Source: CAYMTR01 sp964393405
GTDB lineage: Bacteria; Bacteroidota; Bacteroidia; Bacteroidales; Prolixibacteraceae
DNA: 64,000 bases
Assembly (NCBI GenBank): GCA_964393405.1
Contig: CAYMTR010000008.1
Coordinates: forward strand, 1 to 64,000
Direction: 5' to 3'
Shown here: positions 37,475 to 44,869 of the stretch, piece by piece
Layout of the letters: each line of letters opens with the position of its first letter
Position numbering within the stretch: position 1 is the first letter of the stretch
Made by a program: the position numbers and the translations under genes
Notes under the pieces: generated by a model
The model's input: only the letters and a program-made list of their open reading frames with translations
What the model was told of the DNA's origin: nothing
The model's database searches: none

Positions 37475-37600
37475 CCCTATGTGGTATAGCCCAAATATAG
37501 TTGGAGAGTGTTTGCAGGATATAACATTATATAGCCGTTTCCTTAATAAACATGAGTTTCATCGGTGATTTTTATTAGGATTTTTTAAAGCTGCAGGTTT

Positions 37601-37608
37601 TAAATTTG
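37601..37608 (+). promoter_or_regulatory. -7 promoter element for the P5C dehydrogenase gene
   Basis: TAAATTTG matches TAnnTTTG and lies 38 bases before the ATG. No clear -33 TTG at the usual spacing. Confidence 0.45.
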
Positions 37609-37646
37609 TATTAAACACTGTTGAGTAATAAAATAAATAACTTGAT

Positions 37647-39278
37647 ATGCTTAAAGGGTTTTTTAATGTGCCAGTTCCTAAAAATGAACCGGTTAAATCA
37701 TATGCTCCGGGAAGTGCGGAAAGAAAAGATTTGAAAGAGATGATTAATATTCTTCTTTCTCAAGAGATTGATATTCCTATGTGTATAGGTGGAAAGGATG
37801 TGACGACTGATGAAAAAATCAGGGTTTTTCCGCCCCACGATTTCAATCATACACTGGGATATTACCATCAGGGAAACGAAAATCATGTTAAAGATGCGAT
37901 CGATTCTGCTCTGGCAGCAAAAGATGAATGGAATAATGTTTCGTGGCAGCATAGGGCTGCAATTTTTCTAAAAGCCGCAGATCTTATTTCCGGACCTTAT
38001 AGGTCTAAAATTAATGCAGCAACTATGCTTGGACAGTCAAAGAATGCTTATCAGGCTGAAATAGATTCTGCATGTGAGATGGCTGACTTTCTAAGGTTTG
38101 GGGTTCATTGTATGACCGAAATATACAAAATGCAGCCTGAATCTTCCCCCGGTATCTGGAATTATAACGAATTCAGACCACTCGAAGGTTTTGTTTATGC
38201 CCTTACACCTTTCAATTTTACTTCAATAGCAGGGAATCTTCCTGCATCCCCGGCAATGATGGGCAACGTAGTTGTTTGGAAGCCGTCAAAAACTGCAGTT
38301 TATTCAGCTGCTGTTTTAATGGAAATATACAAAGAGGCAGGTTTGCCTGATGGGGTTATTAACCTTGTTTTTGTTTCAGGACCGGTAGCTGCAAAAGTTG
38401 TTCTTACTCATCCTGATTTTGCGGGAATACACTTTACTGGTTCAACTGAAGTATTTCAAAATATCTGGAAGACGATTGGCGAAAATATTTACAGATATAA
38501 ATCTTATCCGAGAATTGTGGGAGAGACAGGAGGTAAGGATTTCATTTTTGCTGATCCTACTTCTGATGTCAAAAAACTTGCTACTGCCTTTGTCCGCGGA
38601 TCCTTTGAGTACCAAGGACAAAAATGTTCTGCAGCTTCGAGGGTGTATATTCCTGAATCTATATGGGAAGAGTTTTGGAAACTTTCAAAAGTACAGCTCG
38701 ATGAGATTAAGATTGGAACGCCAGAAGATTTTACAAACTTTATGAATGCTGTGATTGATGAAAGCTCATTTGATAAGTTGAAAGGGTTTATTGATAATGC
38801 CAGAAACACGGCAGATGCAGAAGTTATATACGGCGGAGGATGCAATAAAACAATGGGCTATTTTATTCAACCCACGGTCATTCTTGCTAAAAAACCGGAT
38901 TATATTACCATGAAGGAAGAATTGTTTGGTCCTGTAGTTACGGTGTATATTTATAAAGATGAAGAATTAGATAAAACGCTTGATATTCTTGACAAAACTT
39001 CGATTTACGCACTTACCGGGGCTATTTTTTCTCAAAACCGATATAATATCGAAAAGATGGCCAAAAAGCTGGAGAACACTGCGGGAAATTTCTACATAAA
39101 CGATAAACCGACAGGAGCAGTAGTGGGGCAGCAGCCTTTTGGAGGAGCCAGAGGTTCAGGCACTAATGATAAAGCAGGGTCTGTATTCAACTTTTTGAGA
39201 TGGGTGTCGATAAGGACAATAAAGGAAACATTTGTTGCTGCTGAGCATTTTAGCTATCCGAATTTTCAACCCGATTGA
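37647..39278 (+). CDS. L-glutamate gamma-semialdehyde (P5C) dehydrogenase
   Basis: The 543-residue aldehyde dehydrogenase has the P5CDH-type layout: EGFVYALTPFNFTSIAGNLP, VVWKPSKTA, GIHFTGSTEVF, the Glu-containing VGETGGKDFIF, catalytic Cys327 in YQGQKCSAASRVY and a C-terminal TGAVVGQQPFGGARGSG. It oxidises glutamate semialdehyde to glutamate with NAD+, the second step of proline breakdown after proline dehydrogenase (21242-22156). It is stand-alone, not fused as in PutA. The upstream region carries a long palindrome. Likely cytoplasmic. Confidence 0.95.
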   Translation: MLKGFFNVPVPKNEPVKSYAPGSAERKDLKEMINILLSQEIDIPMCIGGKDVTTDEKIRVFPPHDFNHTLGYYHQGNENHVKDAIDSALAAKDEWNNVSWQHRAAIFLKAADLISGPYRSKINAATMLGQSKNAYQAEIDSACEMADFLRFGVHCMTEIYKMQPESSPGIWNYNEFRPLEGFVYALTPFNFTSIAGNLPASPAMMGNVVVWKPSKTAVYSAAVLMEIYKEAGLPDGVINLVFVSGPVAAKVVLTHPDFAGIHFTGSTEVFQNIWKTIGENIYRYKSYPRIVGETGGKDFIFADPTSDVKKLATAFVRGSFEYQGQKCSAASRVYIPESIWEEFWKLSKVQLDEIKIGTPEDFTNFMNAVIDESSFDKLKGFIDNARNTADAEVIYGGGCNKTMGYFIQPTVILAKKPDYITMKEELFGPVVTVYIYKDEELDKTLDILDKTSIYALTGAIFSQNRYNIEKMAKKLENTAGNFYINDKPTGAVVGQQPFGGARGSGTNDKAGSVFNFLRWVSIRTIKETFVAAEHFSYPNFQPD

Positions 39279-39410
39279 GTTGTATCTGATTGGAAATTAA
39301 TAATAACAGATGAATTTTTGTTATGTGCTCCCCATAAAAATAACAAGTATATGGGATGTGGATAATTTTGTGTTTTAAATAAAATCAATAATTCAAAAAC
39401 ATTATTAACC

Positions 39411-39444
39411 TTTGAATGTTGGGTGAGCAAATTTATTAGTTTTG
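39411..39444 (+). promoter_or_regulatory. Promoter for the FtsB-like gene
   Basis: TTTG (39411-39414) and TAGTTTTG (39437-39444) are 22 bases apart, within the range for Bacteroidota -33/-7 pairs. The ATG is 30 bases after the -7 element. Confidence 0.55.
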
Positions 39445-39474
39445 TATTTGCTTATGAATAATTAAACAGGTTTA

Positions 39475-39774
39475 ATGAAACAGCAGATTCTTCAATTTTT
39501 AAACAAGTATAAAATATATATTGGCATTATATTGTTTTTTCTTGTGTGGATGCTGTTTTTTGATGAATTCAACTGGGTACGTGTAAACAGAGATAAGCAT
39601 AAGCTCAAGAATATGAAAAAAGAAGCTGTTTATCTTGAAGAAAAAATTGCTAAAGACAAAGCCCGGATTAAAGCATTAAAGACTGACACTACTGAACTCG
39701 AGAGATTTGCGCGAGAGGAATATTTTATGAAAAAAACGAATGAAGATATTTTCATAATCATTGAAGATGAATGA
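39475..39774 (+). CDS. FtsB/DivIC-like septum formation protein
   Basis: The 99-residue protein has a short cytoplasmic start, one membrane helix (about 13-30) and a coiled coil (about 36-70, KHKLKNMKKEAVYLEEKIAKDK). ERFAREEYFMKKTNEDIFII is the conserved extracytoplasmic end of the DivIC/FtsB family. It would join the FtsL-FtsQ-type subcomplex that activates septal cell-wall synthesis. Its stop codon overlaps the ATG of the PagL-like gene by four bases (ATGA), an unexpected pairing of division and outer-membrane genes. Confidence 0.9.
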   Translation: MKQQILQFLNKYKIYIGIILFFLVWMLFFDEFNWVRVNRDKHKLKNMKKEAVYLEEKIAKDKARIKALKTDTTELERFAREEYFMKKTNEDIFIIIEDE

Positions 39775-40877
39775 AACCTTTCAGAACTAAGATATATCTG
39801 TTGCTTTTTTTTATGCTGATACTTTTAAGTATCAGTTCCTATTCTCAAGAAAAGGGGTCTTCTACTTTCTTTTACAGTTTAAATTACCGAACGGGTGAAA
39901 ACAAGCCTCATCGCGAGGTAATTAAGAATTTAATGTACCCGTATAAGGGTTTTGATTTGAAATTTGGATGGCAGACCGGAGGAAACCGCGATTGGGAGGT
40001 GGCTTATCGTTACCCTAGTCTGGGGCTTGGATTGAATTGGAATACTTTTGATACAAAAATACTTGGAGAGCCTGTTGCTGCTTATTTTTATACAAATTTT
40101 CCTCAGATTACGACTGATTGGTTCAGGGTTGACCTTGAGGTTGATTTAGGAATGTCGTACGGAATTAATCCGTATGATAAAGTTACAAATCCAAGCAATA
40201 TGGCTACGGGTTCAAGCCTAAATGCATTTTTTGGCATCTATCTTGAACAATCTTTTCATGTTGCTCCCAGGGTCGATTTTTTTGTTAGTGAAGGACTTAC
40301 TCATTATTCAAATGGGGCAATAGGTTGGCCTAACCTTGGTTTGAATATTCCATCGCTGAAATTCGGATTCAGACATTATTATGAAAAACCAAAGTATGTG
40401 AATAAAGGTAAAAAGATAGAGTTTGACCGTAACTTTCAGTTGAACACATATATAGGCTTTGGGTCAAAGAAATTGTTTGCTCCAACTCCAACATACAGAG
40501 AGATTTTAATATCGCCGTCACTTTATTATCGGCTAAGTTATAAGCGAAGATTGGGATTAGGATTTGAAGTGGCTTATAACGAATCAAAACAGGGCTTGAG
40601 GTTCTGGGACCCATACGAACCTAAGGAGCTTATTACTTACGCTGTTCATTTATCTCACGAATATTTAATTGAAAAATTTACCATTTTAGCGCAACTTGGC
40701 TTATATCTTGGAGAATCTCCATCAGATTATAATATTAACGGCTACTATATTTATGAAAGGCTTGGTCTGGGATATTACTTATTTAAGAACACAAGACTTA
40801 CTCTATGTCTTAAGGCTCACTATATTAAGGCTGAATTTGTGGAATTCGGACTAGCCTATGATATAAATTTCAATTAG
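39771..40877 (+). CDS. PagL-like outer-membrane acyloxyacyl hydrolase
   Basis: The 368-residue protein has a signal peptide (to about residue 25, SSYSQ) and amphipathic strands for a beta-barrel. The family active-site region THYSNGAIGWPNLGLNIPS holds His178 and Ser180. PagL-type enzymes remove an acyl chain from lipid A in the outer membrane. It is longer than PagL (about 150-170 residues) at both ends, so substrate and reaction may differ. Translationally coupled to the FtsB-like gene. Confidence 0.78.
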   Translation: MKPFRTKIYLLLFFMLILLSISSYSQEKGSSTFFYSLNYRTGENKPHREVIKNLMYPYKGFDLKFGWQTGGNRDWEVAYRYPSLGLGLNWNTFDTKILGEPVAAYFYTNFPQITTDWFRVDLEVDLGMSYGINPYDKVTNPSNMATGSSLNAFFGIYLEQSFHVAPRVDFFVSEGLTHYSNGAIGWPNLGLNIPSLKFGFRHYYEKPKYVNKGKKIEFDRNFQLNTYIGFGSKKLFAPTPTYREILISPSLYYRLSYKRRLGLGFEVAYNESKQGLRFWDPYEPKELITYAVHLSHEYLIEKFTILAQLGLYLGESPSDYNINGYYIYERLGLGYYLFKNTRLTLCLKAHYIKAEFVEFGLAYDINFN

Positions 40878-40960
40878 GAATATTTAATCGCCGATTATTT
40901 CAAAATCAATTTGTTTTATTGCATAATTTTTCTATCTTGCTTTTAGAATAAATTATTGTA

Positions 40961-41548
40961 ATGGATTTAAACTTAGGCATATTCAGAATAAAGACCAATA
41001 ATGTAGCTCCTAAAAAGGGGAGAATACTTATTGCAGAACCATTTTTGCCTGGCAGTTATTTTAATCGTTCAATAGTATTTTTGGTAAGTCATGATAAGGA
41101 TGGATCTGTTGGTTTTATTCTGAATAAGCCTATTGATTTTTCAGTTATTGGTTTTGAGGAGGAGTTTCCGGGGTCTACAGATAAACTATATGTTGGAGGA
41201 CCGGTGAATATTGAATCGGTATATTACATCCATACACTAGGAGAATTGATACCCAATAGTATACATATTTTTGAAGACCTATATTGGGGAGGTGATTTTG
41301 ATACTTTAAAGCAGCTTTTCAACTCCGGGGCAATAGATAAGAAAAAAGTGAGATTTTTCCTGGGTTATTCAGGATGGGATAAGGGCCAGTTGAAAGAAGA
41401 GCTTGATGAAGATTCATGGCTTGTTTCTGACATCAGTATCGAAATGGTTATGGAAACGAAGGAAGAGTTATGGGTTGAGATGGTAAAGAAGCTTGGTGGT
41501 AAATACTCTTTATGGGAGAACTATCCTGAGAATCCAAGCTTGAACTGA
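40961..41548 (+). CDS. YqgE/AlgH family protein
   Basis: The 195-residue soluble protein shows KGRILIAEPFLPGSYFNRSI, SVGFILNKPIDFS, YVGGPVN and RFFLGYSGWDKGQL, all typical of YqgE/AlgH. AlgH was linked to alginate regulation in Pseudomonas, but the molecular function of the family is not established. It converges on the class IV aminotransferase gene with no intervening base and no terminator. Confidence 0.92.
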   Translation: MDLNLGIFRIKTNNVAPKKGRILIAEPFLPGSYFNRSIVFLVSHDKDGSVGFILNKPIDFSVIGFEEEFPGSTDKLYVGGPVNIESVYYIHTLGELIPNSIHIFEDLYWGGDFDTLKQLFNSGAIDKKKVRFFLGYSGWDKGQLKEELDEDSWLVSDISIEMVMETKEELWVEMVKKLGGKYSLWENYPENPSLN

Positions 41549-42349
41549 TTATTTATTGATATATTTTTTCAGAATTCTGGCAATAAGTAAATTTCTGACA
41601 TCGCTGAAGTAGCGTTGTTTGTCAATTCCTGTAACAGTGTATATGCCATAGCTTCCTGCAACTATTATTTCCTTGGAATTTATTAGTTCTTCAGTCCTGA
41701 TGAAGTTTTTTTCAATTACGGGAAGTTTCATTGATTTTAGTTCCTCGATTATAATATCCCTCATAATCCATGGATTACACCCTGTATTTGTTGAAGGTGT
41801 TACAACGTGATCTTCTTCAATAAAAAAAATATTTCCCAGATAAGATTCAGTAATTGAGTTTTTTGAGTTAAGAATAAAGCCATCATCGGCCTTGTTGCAG
41901 ATAATGTCGTTTAATATCAATTTTTTGAATTCATCTGAAACAGAAGGCAGGTTGGCTGATTCACCTATCGGTTTTGTTATGTTGGTACAAACAATACAAT
42001 TTTCGAGAATCTTTCCGATACTGAAAAGATAAGGGTCGGGTTCAATCTTTATAGATTCTTCTACTTCTTCTGTTTCTAAATTTTTATTGAAAGAAATGAT
42101 GCAACGGGCAGTTTTGTAGTATCTGCTTTTTACAACTAATTTTTTCAATTCTTTTTTTAAGTTATCTGCTTCATAATCATTTAAAAAAACAGATTTAATC
42201 TGATAAATATCCAGAAGGCTTTTTAATCTTGAAAGAGTTTCATTGTAAAAAATTATTTCAGTGCCGTTTATAAAAAAGGTTTCTTCAAACCCATATTTAG
42301 TTGGGTATTTAAGATTATTTGGTGCCGATTTGAGTAATTCTTCAGTCAT
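41549..42349 (-). CDS. Class IV aminotransferase (PabC/IlvE fold)
   Basis: The 266-residue protein has an early YGFEETFFINGTEI, then SDEFKKLILNDIICNKADDGFILNS followed by ITESYLGNIFFI, which fits the PLP-lysine and ES.GNIF region of class IV enzymes. TPSTNTGCNPWIMRDIIIEE and a C-terminal IIVAGSYGIYTVTGI complete the fold. Candidates are aminodeoxychorismate lyase (folate) or a branched-chain or D-amino acid aminotransferase; size and divergence favour the first, with low certainty. The gene is 21 bases after holA. Confidence 0.75.
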   Translation of the reverse strand: MTEELLKSAPNNLKYPTKYGFEETFFINGTEIIFYNETLSRLKSLLDIYQIKSVFLNDYEADNLKKELKKLVVKSRYYKTARCIISFNKNLETEEVEESIKIEPDPYLFSIGKILENCIVCTNITKPIGESANLPSVSDEFKKLILNDIICNKADDGFILNSKNSITESYLGNIFFIEEDHVVTPSTNTGCNPWIMRDIIIEELKSMKLPVIEKNFIRTEELINSKEIIVAGSYGIYTVTGIDKQRYFSDVRNLLIARILKKYINK

Positions 42350-42370
42350 TTAAAACGCTTGATAAATCTA

Positions 42371-43372
42371 TTAATGCAGTATTTTAAAAATTAGTTCCCT
42401 TTGAAGTTCTGCCTCGGAAGAAGTTCCGTTTTCAACTCCTTTTGATTTCATGTCATATTCGCGGAGAAGAGAAATTATTTCTACAAGTTTCTTTGGATTA
42501 TAATTATTGATTGCCTTTACGTAGTCATCAGCAAAATATGGAGAAACACCGGTAACTTTTATGATGCTGTTTTTTGATTTGTCGGTCATAAGGTGGACCT
42601 TCAATAATTTATTGAAATAAGGGAAAAGCAAAGAAATAGTTTTGACAAGAGGATTATTTTTCAGGTTGTTGTTGAAATGATTTATAATCTTATTCGCTTT
42701 CAGAATATTCTTTTCAGCGATAGCTTTCTGAAGTTCAAAAATATTATAGTCTTTACTTATGCCAATGTTTTTTTCAATATCTGAAGGAGTAATTGTGCTT
42801 CCGGAGGGAAGCAGAATCATCAGTTTGTCGATTTCGTTGCTCACCTTACTGATTTCAGTTCCAAGAAATTCTGCAAGCATTGAGGCACTTTGAGGTTGAA
42901 TTACGTAACCATTATCAGAGCAATAGTTATTAATCCATGTTATTAGTTGGTTCTCGTATATCTTAGGAGATTCAAATAAAACTCCGACACTATCTACTCC
43001 TTTTACCCCTTTTCTCCTTTTATCGAGACTAGCGTATTTATGGCAAATGACAAGTATTGTAGAACTTACGACATTTTCGATATATTTTTCAAGAAATTCA
43101 GGTAGTTCTTTAAACGATTGAGCTTCTTTAAGAATAATAACCTGGCTTGAAGACATCATTGGGAAGCGTCGAGTAATTGTCATCAATGAATTATAATCTA
43201 CATCTTTACCATAGAGAATAGTTTGATTGAAACCCTTTTCTGCTTCAGAAAGGACATTGTCTTCGATATAATCTGAGATTTTATCAATATAATACGGTTC
43301 TTCACCCATTAGCAGATAGATTGGGTGGTATATTTTTTTCTTAAGGTTGCTAATAATATCTTTATATGTCAT
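42371..43372 (-). CDS. holA: DNA polymerase III delta subunit
   Basis: The 333-residue protein shows the HolA pattern: IYLLMGEEPYYIDKISDYIE, MMSSSQVIILKEAQSF, LVICHKYASLDKRRKG and a helical C-terminus from about 210. It opens the sliding clamp as part of the clamp-loader complex during replication. Its start overlaps the AMP nucleosidase stop by four bases, and the class IV aminotransferase gene follows. Confidence 0.92.
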   Translation of the reverse strand: MTYKDIISNLKKKIYHPIYLLMGEEPYYIDKISDYIEDNVLSEAEKGFNQTILYGKDVDYNSLMTITRRFPMMSSSQVIILKEAQSFKELPEFLEKYIENVVSSTILVICHKYASLDKRRKGVKGVDSVGVLFESPKIYENQLITWINNYCSDNGYVIQPQSASMLAEFLGTEISKVSNEIDKLMILLPSGSTITPSDIEKNIGISKDYNIFELQKAIAEKNILKANKIINHFNNNLKNNPLVKTISLLFPYFNKLLKVHLMTDKSKNSIIKVTGVSPYFADDYVKAINNYNPKKLVEIISLLREYDMKSKGVENGTSSEAELQRELIFKILH

Positions 43373-44148
43373 TCATCGAAAAATTTAAGGTGTTTAACCG
43401 ATTGTCCATTATCACGCAGGAGTTTCATTGAATCGATTCCAATTTGGAGATGGTCGTCAGCAAATTTGGCAGTTACAGATTGATCGCTTTTTTCAGTTTT
43501 TACGCCAGTTGAAATCATAGGTTGGTCGGAAATAAGTAAAAGTGCTCCTGTAGGTATTTCGTTTGCAAATCCAGTTACAAATATAGTTGCAGTTTCCATG
43601 TCAATAGCCATTGCTCGGGTTTTGCTCAGATACTTTTTAAATCTGCTGTCGTACTCCCAGACTCTTTTATTTGTGGTGAAGACAACTCCTGTATAATAAT
43701 CCCGGTTATGATCTCTGATGGCTGAAGAAACAGCGCGTTGCAAGCTAAAAGCAGGAAGTGCAGGGACTTCAGGGGGCAGATAATCGTCAGAAGTACCATC
43801 ATGTCGGATAGCAGCAATAGGAAGTATCAGGTCTCCAACTTCATTCTTGACTTTAAGCCCACCGCATTTACCGAGAAAAAGCACTGCTTTAGGAAAAATT
43901 GAGCTAAGCAGATCCATGACAGTAGCTGCATTCGGACTTCCCATTCCAAAGTTAAGGATAGTAATATTTTCAGCAGTTGCGCTTGGCATATTACGCTCTT
44001 CACCTTCGATTTCGACGTTCATTTTTTCGGCAAACATTTCAACGTAATGCTGAAAATTTGTCAGCAAAATATATTTTCCGAATTTCTCAAGAGGAACTCC
44101 GGTATATCGGGGTAGCCAGTTGGCAACAATTTCTTCTTTAGTCTTCAT
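43369..44148 (-). CDS. AMP nucleosidase (short form)
   Basis: The 259-residue protein starts at the ATG at 44148 (MKTKEEIVANWLPRYTG); the longer in-frame extension runs through the divergent promoter region and is not used. The nucleoside phosphorylase fold is shown by TILNFGMGSPNAATVMDLLS, FLGKCGGL, AIDMETATIFVTGF and LLLISDQPM. It would split AMP to adenine and ribose 5-phosphate. The length is about half that of E. coli Amn; the N-terminal domain is absent, as in other short Bacteroidota homologues. Coupled to holA by a 4-base overlap. A TATTTTTG -7 element (44175-44182, minus) lies 26 bases upstream. Confidence 0.85.
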   Translation of the reverse strand: MKTKEEIVANWLPRYTGVPLEKFGKYILLTNFQHYVEMFAEKMNVEIEGEERNMPSATAENITILNFGMGSPNAATVMDLLSSIFPKAVLFLGKCGGLKVKNEVGDLILPIAAIRHDGTSDDYLPPEVPALPAFSLQRAVSSAIRDHNRDYYTGVVFTTNKRVWEYDSRFKKYLSKTRAMAIDMETATIFVTGFANEIPTGALLLISDQPMISTGVKTEKSDQSVTAKFADDHLQIGIDSMKLLRDNGQSVKHLKFFDE

Positions 44149-44216
44149 TTTCAATTTTGATTTGAAAGTAACAACAAAAATACAAATATTGAAATAAGCC
44201 ATTATCCAAATTTTGT

Positions 44217-44224
44217 TAGATTTG
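44217..44224 (+). promoter_or_regulatory. -7 promoter element for the HsdR-N-domain gene
   Basis: TAGATTTG matches TAnnTTTG and lies 16 bases before the ATG at 44241. With the minus-strand element at 44175-44182 it forms a divergent promoter pair. -33 spacing is poor for both. Confidence 0.4.
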
Positions 44225-44240
44225 ATCAAATTTGAATTAA

Positions 44241-44708
44241 ATGAGTTTTGAGTTTCCCAAATTGACTTTTCCGGTTTCAAACTTTAAAGTTAAGGAAGAA
44301 GGCGGTAAGATGTACATCTTTGATGACTCAAGAAGGAAATATGTCATTTTAACACCGGAAGAATGGGTAAGGCAAAATTGTCTTCATTATTTGCGGGATC
44401 ATAAAAGTTATCCGATAAGCTTATTAGCAGTAGAAAAGGGATTCAAGCTTAACGGGTTAGTATACAGGTTTGACATTGTTGCATATTCAAAATCAGGGAA
44501 ACCTGTTATGCTAATTGAATGTAAAGCTCCTGAGATTACCATTACTCAAAAAACCTTTGACCAGATTTCTGTTTACAATCTTGAACTTAAAGTGCCTTAT
44601 TTGCTGATTACAAATGGAATTGAAATATTTTGTTGTAAGACCGACGCAGAAAATTTAAGATATACTTTTTTAAAAGAGCTACCCTGTTTTTCAGATTTAA
44701 GTATTTGA
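44241..44708 (+). CDS. Stand-alone HsdR N-terminal-domain protein
   Basis: The 155-residue protein resembles the N-terminal nuclease domain of type I restriction subunit R, present here alone. The PD-(D/E)xK core is visible as RFDIVAYSKSGKPVMLIECKAP, with Asp78, Glu93 and Lys95, plus ITITQKTFDQISVYN and YLLITNG. There is no helicase domain and no methylase or specificity gene nearby, so it is not a restriction system. Such small proteins beside holA occur in Bacteroidota; a role in DNA repair or processing is inference. It is divergent from the AMP nucleosidase-holA unit. Confidence 0.85.
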   Translation: MSFEFPKLTFPVSNFKVKEEGGKMYIFDDSRRKYVILTPEEWVRQNCLHYLRDHKSYPISLLAVEKGFKLNGLVYRFDIVAYSKSGKPVMLIECKAPEITITQKTFDQISVYNLELKVPYLLITNGIEIFCCKTDAENLRYTFLKELPCFSDLSI

Positions 44709-44781
44709 CATCTGTTGTATAACATTGAACAATAGTGTTTTAAATATTTAATAGTTCTGCAGTTAGGTATTGATTATTTAT

Positions 44782-44789
44782 TATTTTTG
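44782..44789 (+). promoter_or_regulatory. -7 promoter element for the C10 peptidase gene
   Basis: TATTTTTG matches TAnnTTTG. It lies about 80 bases before the GTG start; no well-spaced -33 was found. Confidence 0.4.
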
Positions 44790-44869
44790 TATGTGAAGAT
44801 GCATATTTAAGTAGGGGATATATTTTAAATAAGACGAATATTTATTTTTAATAATTGGGAGAATTAACT

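Larger units (their letters stand above)
37309..37646. other. Intergenic region with long palindrome
   Basis: These 338 bases contain no gene. The main content is the palindrome at 37425-37474, described separately. A weaker 7-bp inverted repeat TGTCCAT/ATGGACA lies at 37349-37395. The -7 element TAAATTTG before the P5C dehydrogenase gene is at 37601-37608. Confidence 0.6.

Noticed and set aside
44149..44280. N-terminal extension of the AMP nucleosidase
   Set aside because: It crosses the promoter region and the divergent gene; the start at 44148 matches the family.
44241..44708. Restriction-modification system
   Set aside because: Only an HsdR N-terminal-type domain is present; no helicase, methylase or specificity gene is near.
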